Assembly (NCBI GenBank): GCA_019359515.1
Contig: JAHHHC010000002.1
Coordinates: 335,522 to 399,521 of the forward strand
Direction of reading: 5' to 3'
DNA from: Desmonostoc vinosum HA7617-LM4
GTDB lineage: Bacteria > Cyanobacteriota > Cyanobacteriia > Cyanobacteriales > Nostocaceae
DNA: 64,000 bases
Program-made: the position numbers and the translations under genes
Shown here: in pieces, positions 44,062 to 53,119 of the stretch
How positions within the stretch are numbered: the stretch's first letter is position 1
Layout of the letters: the number at the start of each line of letters is the position of its first letter
The notes under the pieces: generated by a model
Seen by the model: only the letters and a program-made list of their open reading frames with translations
Databases searched by the model: none
Told to the model about the DNA's origin: nothing

Positions 44062-47000
44062 TTAAGAATAATTGCACAGGGAGCGATCGCTCTGTTCTAA
44101 TACTGTATTAGTTTTCAAATAATCCTTTACCAGAGCGCAACCATAACCCATTGCATCTAAATTGAGAATTCGCTGCAAGTTCCATAAAATCAGCGTGTTA
44201 TCATCACCCCCAGAAACTAGCAAAGTCCCATCTTGACTGATAGCAATATACCTAATTGCTGCGGTATGTTCTCTGAGGGTAGTTATTTCCGTACCATCCA
44301 ATTTCCAAAGTTTGACGCTAGCATCCACGCTACCAGAAGCAACTATTTTGCCATCGGGGGTGAATGCCACTCCCCAAATCGCTGCTGTGTGACCTTTGAA
44401 TGTTTTGAGTAATTTACCCCTTCGGGGTGAATCCTTCAAAGACGCTACGCGAACGCGAGCGCCAGCCGCCTGCAAAGAGATACCCTCCTTCTTTTGGCCA
44501 AGACGCTGCGCGAACAGCGCTGGCTCACCATTAACCGCCCACAGCTTAACGGTGTTGTCTCCACTGCCAGTGGCTAGCATTTGACCATCTTGGCTAAAGA
44601 CCGCTCTCCATATTGTCGCTGAGTGTCCTACCAGAGTTGTTAACAACTCACCATCAAGTGTCCACAATTTAGCAGTATTATCGCCACTGACTGAGGCCAC
44701 AAGCCGACTATCTGGACTAAATGCAACATGCCAAACTTCCGCCTGATGTCCTTTGATAACCTGCGGTTTAGATTGATTGCGTCGCCATATTTGGACAATA
44801 TTATCAACATTTGCCATAGCGATCGCTTGCCCGTTGGGACTCAGCACTGCTGCTAAGAGTTTACCAAGAGGATCTTTGTAAGTAGCGACATTAACACCAT
44901 CTCGCCGCTTAAGTTTAACTATATCAGCATAAGTACGAAGGGCAATTAACTTGCCATCGCCACTTAATGAAACCTCAAAGATTGCACCCCCAGATTCAGT
45001 AAAAGTTTTGAGCAATTTACCTTGGCGACTCCACAATTTAGCAGTGTTGTCGTGACCGGCTGTAGCAATTGTTGAACTGTCGGAGGTGATAGCTAGTGAC
45101 CAAATCCCAGACTTATGAGCAATAATACTTTTCTGGAATGGGTTCTCACTCCGCCAAAGTCTCACAACGTTTTCTGCACCCGTCGAAGCAATAAAGCTAC
45201 TGTCAGGGCTAAAAGTCACTCCCCAAACTGAGGCACTGTGTCCTCTAAGCGTCCTCAGTTCTGTACCATCAATATGCCAAAGTTTAATAGTTTTGTCGAG
45301 ACTGGCAGAGGCAATAGTCTGGCCATCGGGACTAAAAGCAACTCCCCAAACTCCGGCACTGTGACCTTTAAGAGTTTTATTTAAGTAGTAGTTTCCATCT
45401 GTACTATTTCGTTGCCAAAGTTTGATGGTTTTGTCTTCACTCGATGAGGCAATGGTCTTGCCATCAGGACTAAAAGCTATTCCTATAGCCCAAGCGGTAT
45501 GACCTAAAAGAGGTTGCAGGGTTTTGGCATTTCTCCACTGTGAACCGTTTCGCCTCCACATTTTTACTGTTCTATCTACACTTGTGGCAGCAACGATTTG
45601 ACCATCGGGACTAAACGCCACTCCCAAAAAACCCATTTTGTAACCTTGAAACGTGTTAAGCAAGGTGCCGTCTCGCTTCCAAAGTTTCACGGTTGTGTCG
45701 AAACTAGCAGAGGCTAGGAATTGACTATCGGGACTAAACGCCACTCCCCAAATCGAACCAATATGACCTTTAAAAGTATTGAGTAAAGTGCCATCCGGCT
45801 TCCAGAGTTTAATGGTACCATCTTCACTAGCTGAAGCGAGTGTCTGACCATCAGAGCTAAAATCTATTGCTCTGACAGTTGCAGTATGACCTTTAAGAGT
45901 TGCCACTTCTGTACCATCACGCCGCCAAAGCTTGATTGTTTTATCTACACTGGCTGAAGCAATTAAAGAACTATCAGGACTGACATCTACTGCAAGAACC
46001 GCTGCTGTGTGGGCCAAAAAACGGTTGTATTCATCTGCTCCATAAACCGCTTGCCGTAATGCATCATCTACTTGCTGCTCAATATTTGTATTTGATTTAC
46101 CTAATTTTTGCAGTTTTTTTTTGGCTTTGATTGCTTCTATCAGAGCATCTAATCTACGATTTGAGGCAAACAGTCCCACAGAAGAAGATACAAGCGCTCG
46201 AATTTCACTGCTTCTAGCTTGACTTTCGCTTTTGAGAGCTTGGCGGTACAAAATGAAACTTCCCAGCCCTAACGCGCCATAGATAAACAAGCCTATACAC
46301 ACCGTAATTAACAAAAATCTTTGCAAATTAGCAGTTTTTTGCTCTTGTTCTAATCTTGCTTCTACCTCTTTCGTCCGTGCTGCTTCTAATGCCGTTTGGA
46401 CTTCGCACCTGTCGCATTCTTGACTAGCAGCTAAAAATTTATAATCTAAATCGCTCAGACTTTTGCCCTGCACCCAATTGAGGGTGTCTTTTAGAGCCTG
46501 TCCTCGCAATAGACGTGATTCATCCTTGTAGCCGGATGTTACCCAAGCATTGAATGTTTGGGAGTAAGGACGGAGATTATCTAACTGTCTGATCACCCAT
46601 GCAGCATTAAAAACACACCGATAGATTGGATTTTTAATTTTGAGATAGCCGTTGTGTTTCTCGACTAAACCAGATAACAACAGTTCTGTTTGTTCTTGAC
46701 TATCATCAGTCGGCACAAGAGAAATAAGACGCAAAGAGTCGTCAATATATTCCCTCCCCGCGTCCCCCTTCGGATTCGCAGTCGCCTGCGGAGGGAAACC
46801 CTCCCGCAGCGCTGTCTCACCGCGTCCCCCCATCCCCGCGTCCTGTTCTTCCTCGGCTTGCAATACCTGTTGATAAATACCCAACAACCGCCCTGCTCGC
46901 TGTTCGTGAAAAAGTAGGCGATCGCGAATTGTCCGCAGATGTTCCGGATCGTCTTTTGCTTCCCAATGTTGGACAATTTGCGACCTTACCAGTTGTTCTA

Positions 47001-47844
47001 ACCAAAATGCTATGATTTCGGGCGGTAAATCAATTCTTCTCTCAGATGTCTTTAACGCAGTTCGCACAACCAACTGACAGAGTTTTTGAGTCAGAAATGG
47101 TTGCCCTCCTGTCCAGTAGAGAATCTCCTGCAGTACTGCTTCGCTGTGGCTGATTAATCCTTCTAACCCTTGGAGCAATGGTCTGGCTTCATGCAATTGA
47201 AAGCCTTGTAACTCAATTGCTGTACCAATATTAAAAGACGTGCGGCGTTTGTCAGCAATTAAATCAGAGGGACTGGCTACCCCAAACAGGGCAAATCCCA
47301 AGCGTTGAAAATTTGAGTCGGATGCTTGTTGATTATAGCAATAACGAATCCAAGCGAAAAAATCGTTGACTGGAAAAGTCAAACTCAACAAACTATCAAT
47401 TTCATCAATCAAAATGAAAATACGATTGGCTTTACCATTTTGCACAGATTTGCTTTGAGTATTTGGCAGTAAAACCTCCTCTACAAACTGGTTGAGTTTT
47501 TGCACACAGGAAATACCTGCTTGCATCTCCCACCAATTTTTAAAGTTAACGTGTTCTGCCAGATTCAAGCTATGAAATAAGCTGATAATAATGCCTTTGT
47601 ACCATTGTTCTGGTGTAGTATCCTCACTACCCAATCGCGTCATATCCAAATAAGCACAGCTATAGCCTTCTTCTTTAAGACGATAACTGGTACGTTGTAG
47701 TAGCGATGATTTACCCATCTGCCGAGAGTTTAAGATGTAGCAAAAATCCCCTGCTTTCAAGCTGGCATAAAGTTGTTCATCTGCTTGACGAACAATATAT
47801 GTGGGATCATTGCTGTGGAGGCTACCCCCTACTTGATATCTCAT
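44062..47844 (-). CDS. AAA-like ATPase fused to a 14-repeat WD40 domain
   Basis: The 1260-residue protein has an N-terminal AAA-like ATPase (PF14516 type): Walker A SRQMGKSSLL near residue 42, Walker B IFILIDEIDSLLSL, and the family's GGQPFLTQKLCQLV. A membrane helix lies near residue 515 (FLLITVCIGLFIYGALGLGS), followed by an alpha-helical linker. Fourteen WD40 units (AFSPDGQ..IASAS.DKTIKLW) then suit two seven-bladed propellers. Unit 9 is degenerate. Two stretches, ~residues 330-365 (AGMGGRGETALREGFPPQ) and between WD units 12 and 13 (LQAAGARVRVASLKDSPRRG), are translated intergenic-type repeats. Its partners and trigger are unknown; the shape resembles STAND-type signalling ATPases. Confidence 0.9.
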   Translation of the reverse strand: MRYQVGGSLHSNDPTYIVRQADEQLYASLKAGDFCYILNSRQMGKSSLLQRTSYRLKEEGYSCAYLDMTRLGSEDTTPEQWYKGIIISLFHSLNLAEHVNFKNWWEMQAGISCVQKLNQFVEEVLLPNTQSKSVQNGKANRIFILIDEIDSLLSLTFPVNDFFAWIRYCYNQQASDSNFQRLGFALFGVASPSDLIADKRRTSFNIGTAIELQGFQLHEARPLLQGLEGLISHSEAVLQEILYWTGGQPFLTQKLCQLVVRTALKTSERRIDLPPEIIAFWLEQLVRSQIVQHWEAKDDPEHLRTIRDRLLFHEQRAGRLLGIYQQVLQAEEEQDAGMGGRGETALREGFPPQATANPKGDAGREYIDDSLRLISLVPTDDSQEQTELLLSGLVEKHNGYLKIKNPIYRCVFNAAWVIRQLDNLRPYSQTFNAWVTSGYKDESRLLRGQALKDTLNWVQGKSLSDLDYKFLAASQECDRCEVQTALEAARTKEVEARLEQEQKTANLQRFLLITVCIGLFIYGALGLGSFILYRQALKSESQARSSEIRALVSSSVGLFASNRRLDALIEAIKAKKKLQKLGKSNTNIEQQVDDALRQAVYGADEYNRFLAHTAAVLAVDVSPDSSLIASASVDKTIKLWRRDGTEVATLKGHTATVRAIDFSSDGQTLASASEDGTIKLWKPDGTLLNTFKGHIGSIWGVAFSPDSQFLASASFDTTVKLWKRDGTLLNTFQGYKMGFLGVAFSPDGQIVAATSVDRTVKMWRRNGSQWRNAKTLQPLLGHTAWAIGIAFSPDGKTIASSSEDKTIKLWQRNSTDGNYYLNKTLKGHSAGVWGVAFSPDGQTIASASLDKTIKLWHIDGTELRTLRGHSASVWGVTFSPDSSFIASTGAENVVRLWRSENPFQKSIIAHKSGIWSLAITSDSSTIATAGHDNTAKLWSRQGKLLKTFTESGGAIFEVSLSGDGKLIALRTYADIVKLKRRDGVNVATYKDPLGKLLAAVLSPNGQAIAMANVDNIVQIWRRNQSKPQVIKGHQAEVWHVAFSPDSRLVASVSGDNTAKLWTLDGELLTTLVGHSATIWRAVFSQDGQMLATGSGDNTVKLWAVNGEPALFAQRLGQKKEGISLQAAGARVRVASLKDSPRRGKLLKTFKGHTAAIWGVAFTPDGKIVASGSVDASVKLWKLDGTEITTLREHTAAIRYIAISQDGTLLVSGGDDNTLILWNLQRILNLDAMGYGCALVKDYLKTNTVLEQSDRSLCNYS
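44395..44530. repeat. Intergenic-type repeat inside the WD40 coding region
   Basis: The DNA holds CCCCTTCGGGG, GACGCTACGCGAACGCGAGCG and GACGCTGCGCGAACAGCG motifs, which are palindromic-repeat sequences of Nostocales. It keeps the frame and sits between two WD40 units. Confidence 0.75.
46755..46850. repeat. CCCCGCGT-type repeat inside the AAA-WD40 coding region
   Basis: The segment reads CCCCGCGTCCCCC, then CCTGCGGAGGGAAACCCTCC (palindrome) and GCGTCCCCCCATCCCCGCGT, in frame between the ATPase and the membrane helix. Confidence 0.75.
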
Positions 47845-48331
47845 ATTGAAGTATGATCAGGGAACATAGAAACTTATATAATCATCAGCAAATTTCTACA
47901 GCAAACTTTTGATGCGATCGCTTAGCTATTCTCAAGTTAAGCAACCGCTTACTTTTTTACCATTTTTAGGTTTTATTTTTTTGCTGGTTAGTATTTCAGC
48001 ATATATTAATTAACAAAAACTCTTTTTATACAATCAATCATAAATATTAGCATCTTGCTAATGTTTTGTAATCCCCACAATCTGTCTATTTTTATTTAAC
48101 TGTCTTAACTGTCCTAACTGTCTTTTAAGTTAGTTTTTCATGACAGCAATAAATATTAATTATCGTCTAAATAATGCATTTCATAATACTGACCATCTGT
48201 GATAGCGCTTATTGTTTGAGCAAAGTATTAGGGGCTAGGGATTAGGGCTAATACCGTTTTACTTTAAGGTTGATACAAATTGCAGGTAGGGGAGCAGGGG
48301 GAAAGAATCAGAGTTAAAGTAATGCATTAGA

Positions 48332-48435
48332 TGTAGGTTGGGTTGAACTCCGTTCAACCCAACATGAACATCGGTGTTGGTTTACCCTGCGGGAAGCCGC
48401 CCTCCAGGCGTCTACGTTCCTCAACCCAACCTACA
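48332..48435. mobile_element. MITE-like element with 15-bp inverted ends (GTAGGTTGGGTTGA type)
   Basis: TGTAGGTTGGGTTGA and TCAACCCAACCTACA are perfect inverted repeats 104 bp apart. An inner pair GGGTTGAA/TTCAACCC also forms a hairpin. It is a common cyanobacterial repeat. Confidence 0.8.
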
Positions 48436-48510
48436 AAATTTATTGCACTATTTTAGCTGAAACAGTTTAGTAGTAACGTGGCAAGACTAAAATAGTGTAA
48501 TAGAAAAACT

Positions 48511-48566
48511 CTTGTGGGATGGGCGTCTCGCCCGTCCATGGCTGGCTTTTCGACCCGCCCCACAAG
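48511..48566. repeat. 56-bp palindromic repeat (CTTGTGGG ends)
   Basis: CTTGTGGG and CCCACAAG form the ends, with an inner GGGCGTCTCGCCC hairpin. It is similar in style to the 101-bp repeats at 3247 and 6534. Confidence 0.7.
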
Positions 48567-48612
48567 AAAATTTAAGCACTAAATTAGCCTGGTCGCGCCA
48601 TTCGACTAAATG

Positions 48613-50007
48613 TTACAAAATTGTCGATAGTTGTTTTTTAAAATAAATGCGGTAAAGTTCGCAACTTGGTAAAATGCGATCGCCTTCAAAGCGAATCAAG
48701 CCTAGACTATCTAGCTTATAAGTTTCAATAGGATTGATAGATACACTTTGATCTGCTTTGACAAGTTCAGCATATGTCTTTGCTAAAGCGGGTTTTTCTT
48801 GCAGTTGTATCCACAGTTGCCATAAGTGATGGCGATAAATGCTACCATTGGCGATCGCATCTTCTATCAGTTCTGCAAGAGTAATAACCTGAGAACAAAG
48901 GTAATATAGTGCAATCCGAATCAAAGCAGGATGACCACCTACAAGTGACATTAGTTGAGCAGATTCCTCGCCATTACTCCAGTCTAGCCCGTGCCGCTCT
49001 GCTAAGTCTTGGATCTGTTGTTGGGTAAATTCTGGCAGCCGGATGGGTAGTCCAATATTAAATGGAGAACGGTTAATATCCAGAGTGACATACTCTTCTG
49101 TGGAGTAAACTACCACTAACTTGAGTTTTTGCCAATTGGGACTATGTTGTGCTTCCTCACACCACGAACGCAATAGGGCAAAAAATTCCTGAGCAATGTG
49201 AGGGTATTCAAAAAAACGATCAACTTCGTTTAATACTAAAACTACTGGATTTTGAATTTGTTTAAGCAAATAGCTTTGAAAATAAAAGCTACAACTGAGC
49301 TTACTACCAATTTCATCATCCCATATTTTATTCAACTTGGGGTCTATGTCTAATTCTCTGGCGACATGCCAACAAAAACAACGCAGCAACTTGTTGAGAT
49401 TAGTGAGACACTCAGAATCTATCTGGTAACAGTTGAGATTTACTATGCAATACCCTTGCATCTGTGCAAAAGCTAATAGTCGCAATACCAGAGAACTCTT
49501 ACCCATGTGTCTGGGGGCGCGAATCCGAATCACACAACCGGGTTGAGTTATTTCTCGATAAACTAGTTCTTCTATCGGCGGACGCTCAACATAAAATGGA
49601 GAATCTAGCGGTACAAGACCATCCGGGTATGACCAAAAATGTTCAAATTGCTTATACTGGGCGCTAACTAATAAATCTGTATCTTTTGAATCTAAACTCA
49701 GGGAGTGCGCTGACAAAGTTTCTGTCTGATCTAGTTCATTGAGGTTTGTATAATCTTCTCTATGTAATTCCAAGTTTAAAGCACTAAAGCAAATCCTCAG
49801 CGTTCTTTGATCTACCCCTACATCCAATGACCATAATCGGCTCAGTGTTTTCGCAGATAAATTCATGCGATCGCCCAACTGTTCTAGCGTAAAGTGATCG
49901 CCGTTGTTTTTTGCCGTCTCCAAAGCCAGAATTGCTGCCTGTAAACGCTTTAATCCGGCAGGAGTCAGTACAATTCCTCGCTTTCTCCTACTATTAGATT
50001 GTTTCAT
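48613..50007 (-). CDS. AAA-like ATPase with N-terminal helix-turn-helix
   Basis: The 464-residue protein starts at the ATG at 50007 (a TTG three codons upstream is also in frame). Residues ~35-65 (FTLEQLGDRMNLSAKTLSRL) look like a helix-turn-helix. The rest is the AAA-like PF14516 type: PFYVERPPIEELVYREI, Walker A APRHMGKSSLVLRLL, Walker B VVLVLNEVDRFFEYP (Asn in place of the usual Asp) and GGHPALIRIALYYL. This pairing suggests a signalling ATPase that also binds DNA or another partner. It lies upstream of the AAA-WD40 gene on the same strand but with 768 bp between, so separate transcripts are likely. Confidence 0.85.
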   Translation of the reverse strand: MKQSNSRRKRGIVLTPAGLKRLQAAILALETAKNNGDHFTLEQLGDRMNLSAKTLSRLWSLDVGVDQRTLRICFSALNLELHREDYTNLNELDQTETLSAHSLSLDSKDTDLLVSAQYKQFEHFWSYPDGLVPLDSPFYVERPPIEELVYREITQPGCVIRIRAPRHMGKSSLVLRLLAFAQMQGYCIVNLNCYQIDSECLTNLNKLLRCFCWHVARELDIDPKLNKIWDDEIGSKLSCSFYFQSYLLKQIQNPVVLVLNEVDRFFEYPHIAQEFFALLRSWCEEAQHSPNWQKLKLVVVYSTEEYVTLDINRSPFNIGLPIRLPEFTQQQIQDLAERHGLDWSNGEESAQLMSLVGGHPALIRIALYYLCSQVITLAELIEDAIANGSIYRHHLWQLWIQLQEKPALAKTYAELVKADQSVSINPIETYKLDSLGLIRFEGDRILPSCELYRIYFKKQLSTIL

Positions 50008-50667
50008 ACAACTCAATAATTATTCTAACTTTTTGTTACTTTTCTTTAATATCTCCTCATTCTTTCATCATTTAATATGTTATTCAACTGTTGATTGAAT
50101 GCTTTTAACCTGTTACTGTTTCGCCGATATATATTTTTTTAAGAGTTCACGTTTTGTTACTAAGATTACAATCATGGTTTGCTAGCGGCATTAACCGAAC
50201 TTCAACAATTGTTCATCTATGATGCATTTTACACATTTTATTGGTGCAAAATTACGCTTATGCATTAGCTTACAGCATATTAGGCAGCTTTTAAAAGTTT
50301 ATACAAATAACCCACTTTTCCTACTTAACCTACTTTTAATATTTTAAAGTTTATTTAATAATTTTCCTCCCTTAGAGATTCAAAACGAGTAATTACTCGG
50401 CTGATTACTGCTTGTATTGATTAAATTAAATCAATTGACAATAAAGTAGTATTACTTAAAATCTATTTTTTGATAGGAAACGAATACATACTTAATGAGT
50501 AATATTTTTTACTTAATATATATATGCCACGTAGTAGTTGTGGGAGTTTCTGATTCCTATAAAAGGAATACTTGCCTGCGGGACGCTACACTTAGCTTGC
50601 TTAAGCGTAGGGGTACGGCTATGCTCAGGGCATTGCAGAAAATAAGACAAACTATTTCCCATTCCCT
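50008..50667. other. Divergent intergenic region
   Basis: This 660-bp AT-rich spacer has a palindromic repeat stretch at ~50575-50635 (GGGACGCTACACTTAGCTTGC, then TTAAGCGTAGGGGTACGGC). A 63-codon frame at 50495-50686 crosses that repeat and is not believed. Confidence 0.5.
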
Positions 50668-52095
50668 ATGGCTAATCAAATGTTGATTGCTTTTACTTTC
50701 ATTGGCTTTCTGGTTTTAATTATCTGCGTAGGTATTTACTCTGCAACCCATAAACAAAATACAACCGCTGATTACTTACTAGCCAGTCGCGGAGTCAATC
50801 CCTGGTTAACAGCATTGTCAGCCATGTCAACTGGTCAAAGTGGCTTGTTGTTTTTGGGTCAAGTTGGTTTTGCCTACAAAATAGGAATTTCTTCTATTTG
50901 GCTAGTAATTGGTTGGGCGATTGGAGACTATCTAGCCTGGTGGTTTTTTTTCCAGCGGTTAAGAAAAATTTCTGAAGAAACTTCATCTGATACAGTCTCT
51001 GCTTTACTAGCTCAAAATACCTCTAATCGCTGGATTTCGATTGTCTCAGGTGTGATCATTATTGCTTTTCTTGGTTCCTATGCCGCATCACAATTGGTTG
51101 CTGGTAGTAAAGCGCTGAATGTGGTGTTTGGTTGGGACTACTATTTAGGAATAGTACTTGGGGCGATCATCGTCATTATTTACTGTTTTTCTGGGGGTGT
51201 ACGTGCCGAAATTTGGACAGATGCAGCCCAAGGGATAATTATGATTGGTTCGTTGCTGTTGCTGTTGACTGTCGCAATTGTCAACTGTGATGGTTTAGCA
51301 GCAGCCTGGACAAAACTTGCAGCTATTGATGTCAAACTGGTGAGTTTAAGTCCCGAAAATCTGCCGTTGGGCTTCTTGCCCTTTTTTTTTGGTTGGATAG
51401 TAGCTGGGTTTGGTGTGGTGGGACAGCCTCATATCCTAACACGAGCGATGGCGATCGACTCAGCTAACAATATAAATCGCGCTCTCAATATTAAAACTAT
51501 TTGTGGTCTGATTAACTCTTTTTCGGCAATTGGTATCGGTTTAGCAGCACGAGTTCTTCTACCAGAATTGATGACTGGAGGAGATCCAGAGTTAGCTTTG
51601 CCCTATTTAGCACAGGAATTGTTACCCTCTATATTTGTGGGATTAATGCTAGCAGGCATATTTGCAGCTACTATGTCTACCGCAGATTCACAAATCCTCT
51701 GTTGTTCAGCAGCAATTACCCAAGACATTTTTCCTCAGTTTGCTAATTCATATAAACTAGCAAAATTAGGAACTTTAACTATGACAATGATAGTTTTAAG
51801 CATTGCCTTATCGGGTAGTGATAATGTGTTTTTGTTAGTCACATTCTCTTGGTCTGCATTGGCTTCGGGTCTTGGCCCATTATTAATATTACGTGTATGG
51901 CAGTTGCCTGTAACTACACCTGTGGCGATGTTGATGATGATTGTTGGCATTGCTGCTGCTATTAGTTGGAGCTTAGTATTTAAGTTATCGAGTCTTGTGT
52001 ACGAAGTTCTTCCAGGAATGCTTGCAGGTACTATAGTTTATCTAGTTGCTCAGCTATTTACAAAAGCAGACAACAGTCCCAAGGAAAAACGTTAA
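50668..52095 (+). CDS. Sodium:solute symporter (SSS/PutP-like)
   Basis: The 475-residue protein has about 12-13 hydrophobic segments. Signature parts are YLLASRGVNPWLTALSAMSTGQSG, YCFSGGVRAEIWTDAAQGII (the SSS family motif), FGVVGQPHILTRAMA and AGIFAATMSTADSQILCCSAA with Na+-site residues in the last segment. This fits Na+-driven uptake of proline or a related amino acid or organic acid. It is longest-similar in layout to PutP, but the substrate cannot be assigned with certainty. The next gene begins 34 bp downstream and may be co-transcribed. Confidence 0.9.
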   Translation: MANQMLIAFTFIGFLVLIICVGIYSATHKQNTTADYLLASRGVNPWLTALSAMSTGQSGLLFLGQVGFAYKIGISSIWLVIGWAIGDYLAWWFFFQRLRKISEETSSDTVSALLAQNTSNRWISIVSGVIIIAFLGSYAASQLVAGSKALNVVFGWDYYLGIVLGAIIVIIYCFSGGVRAEIWTDAAQGIIMIGSLLLLLTVAIVNCDGLAAAWTKLAAIDVKLVSLSPENLPLGFLPFFFGWIVAGFGVVGQPHILTRAMAIDSANNINRALNIKTICGLINSFSAIGIGLAARVLLPELMTGGDPELALPYLAQELLPSIFVGLMLAGIFAATMSTADSQILCCSAAITQDIFPQFANSYKLAKLGTLTMTMIVLSIALSGSDNVFLLVTFSWSALASGLGPLLILRVWQLPVTTPVAMLMMIVGIAAAISWSLVFKLSSLVYEVLPGMLAGTIVYLVAQLFTKADNSPKEKR

Positions 52096-52129
52096 AAATT
52101 CTTTTTTGTTCCCTGTTCCCAATGACTAT

Positions 52130-52780
52130 ATGACTTCTCCAGGACAGCCCCAACATTATCCCCAAATTCTTAAACCAGAGCAATCTTATACTTTTGCAGA
52201 CTATTTTAAACTGAGGTTTGCCCCTGCTGATATTTTGGCAGAGTTTGGATGTACTTTAGTGCGGCAGCGTCTGAACCTGGCTCAATATTCTGGTGAACTT
52301 GCTTCGCTAAATGACTTACGGCAACGTATTGAAGACACATTACCACACATCAGCCTCACAAGCGAAACCGCCCGTCGAGAGATTCTGATATCCCCTATTA
52401 TTCTGGAATTAATCCGGATTACGGGTGCAAATCTGAATATTGAATATCCAATTGAAGTTAATGACCAACTCAAGGGTGAACTAGACTACTACATATACAA
52501 ACAAAATCGCATTTTGATTATCGAGGCCAAACAAGCTGACTTAACTAGGGGTTTCACGCAACTGGCAGTAGAACTAATTGCCTTGAGTCAATGGTTGGGT
52601 TTAAACCCTAATTCCACAACTCCTCTAATTGGTGCAGTCAGTACTGGAGATATTTGGCAGTTCGGTAATTATGTACTCCCAGCAAATCAGATTACCCAAG
52701 ACCTCTTGTTGTATCGCGTCCCAGATGATTTAGACTCTCTAATGAGAGTAATTATCAATATTATGCTTTGCACTCCCTGA
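52130..52780 (+). CDS. Solitary PD-(D/E)XK nuclease-like protein
   Basis: The 216-residue protein starts at the ATG at 52130 (an upstream in-frame start at 52046 lies inside the symporter gene). The core is GELDYYIYKQNRILIIEAKQAD, again Asp plus E-A-K, with RREILISPIILELIRITGAN ahead of it, the same layout as at 42322-42963 but only loosely similar in sequence. A nuclease-fold role is inferred; the target is unknown. Confidence 0.65.
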   Translation: MTSPGQPQHYPQILKPEQSYTFADYFKLRFAPADILAEFGCTLVRQRLNLAQYSGELASLNDLRQRIEDTLPHISLTSETARREILISPIILELIRITGANLNIEYPIEVNDQLKGELDYYIYKQNRILIIEAKQADLTRGFTQLAVELIALSQWLGLNPNSTTPLIGAVSTGDIWQFGNYVLPANQITQDLLLYRVPDDLDSLMRVIINIMLCTP

Positions 52781-53119
52781 TTCAGATTTAAGGTGTTGCC
52801 TATTTGGGCATGATTTGGCGATCAAAGGCGATCGCCTAAAATATTTGCAGGCTATTTGTCTAAAATTAAAATTTAACTAGTTATGATGGTCTATGGTGTT
52901 CCAGATAACGCCAGCAAAATTATTATATATACTAGGCTAGGTGCATCAGGGGAGTAACTCAGCGAGCGTGCAAAGCTAAAAAACAAAGCAATTCTTGAGC
53001 TTAGCTATTGCACTTAATTTTTACCCATCACCATTTTCCACTCTCTGTTTTGTGATGTAATTTGCCCTTAAGCAAGTACGGGGTTATAAAAAATACAAGA
53101 ATTTTTATAGGGAAAATCT
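52781..53119. other. Leader region of the giant kinase gene
   Basis: These 339 bp include an AGGCGATCGCCT HIP1 palindrome (~52828-52840). No other features recognised; probable promoter and 5' UTR. Confidence 0.4.

Larger units (their letters stand above)
47845..48612. other. Long intergenic region with two palindromic elements
   Basis: These 768 bp lie between two AAA-like genes on the same strand. AT-rich DNA next to the AAA-WD40 start (its promoter side), then the two elements at 48332-48435 and 48511-48566. No gene seen. Confidence 0.55.

Noticed and set aside
46665..47005. Overlapping frames on both strands within the AAA-WD40 gene
   Set aside because: They arise from the in-frame repeat insertion and lack start signals; the long AAA-WD40 frame is continuous.
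50495..50686. A 63-codon frame before the symporter gene
   Set aside because: It crosses a palindromic repeat and overlaps the symporter start in another frame.
42322..52780. A restriction-modification or defence island between 42 and 53 kb
   Set aside because: The two nuclease-like proteins have no methylase or helicase partner, and the genes between them are a CurT protein, signalling ATPases and a symporter. No defence family is recognisable.
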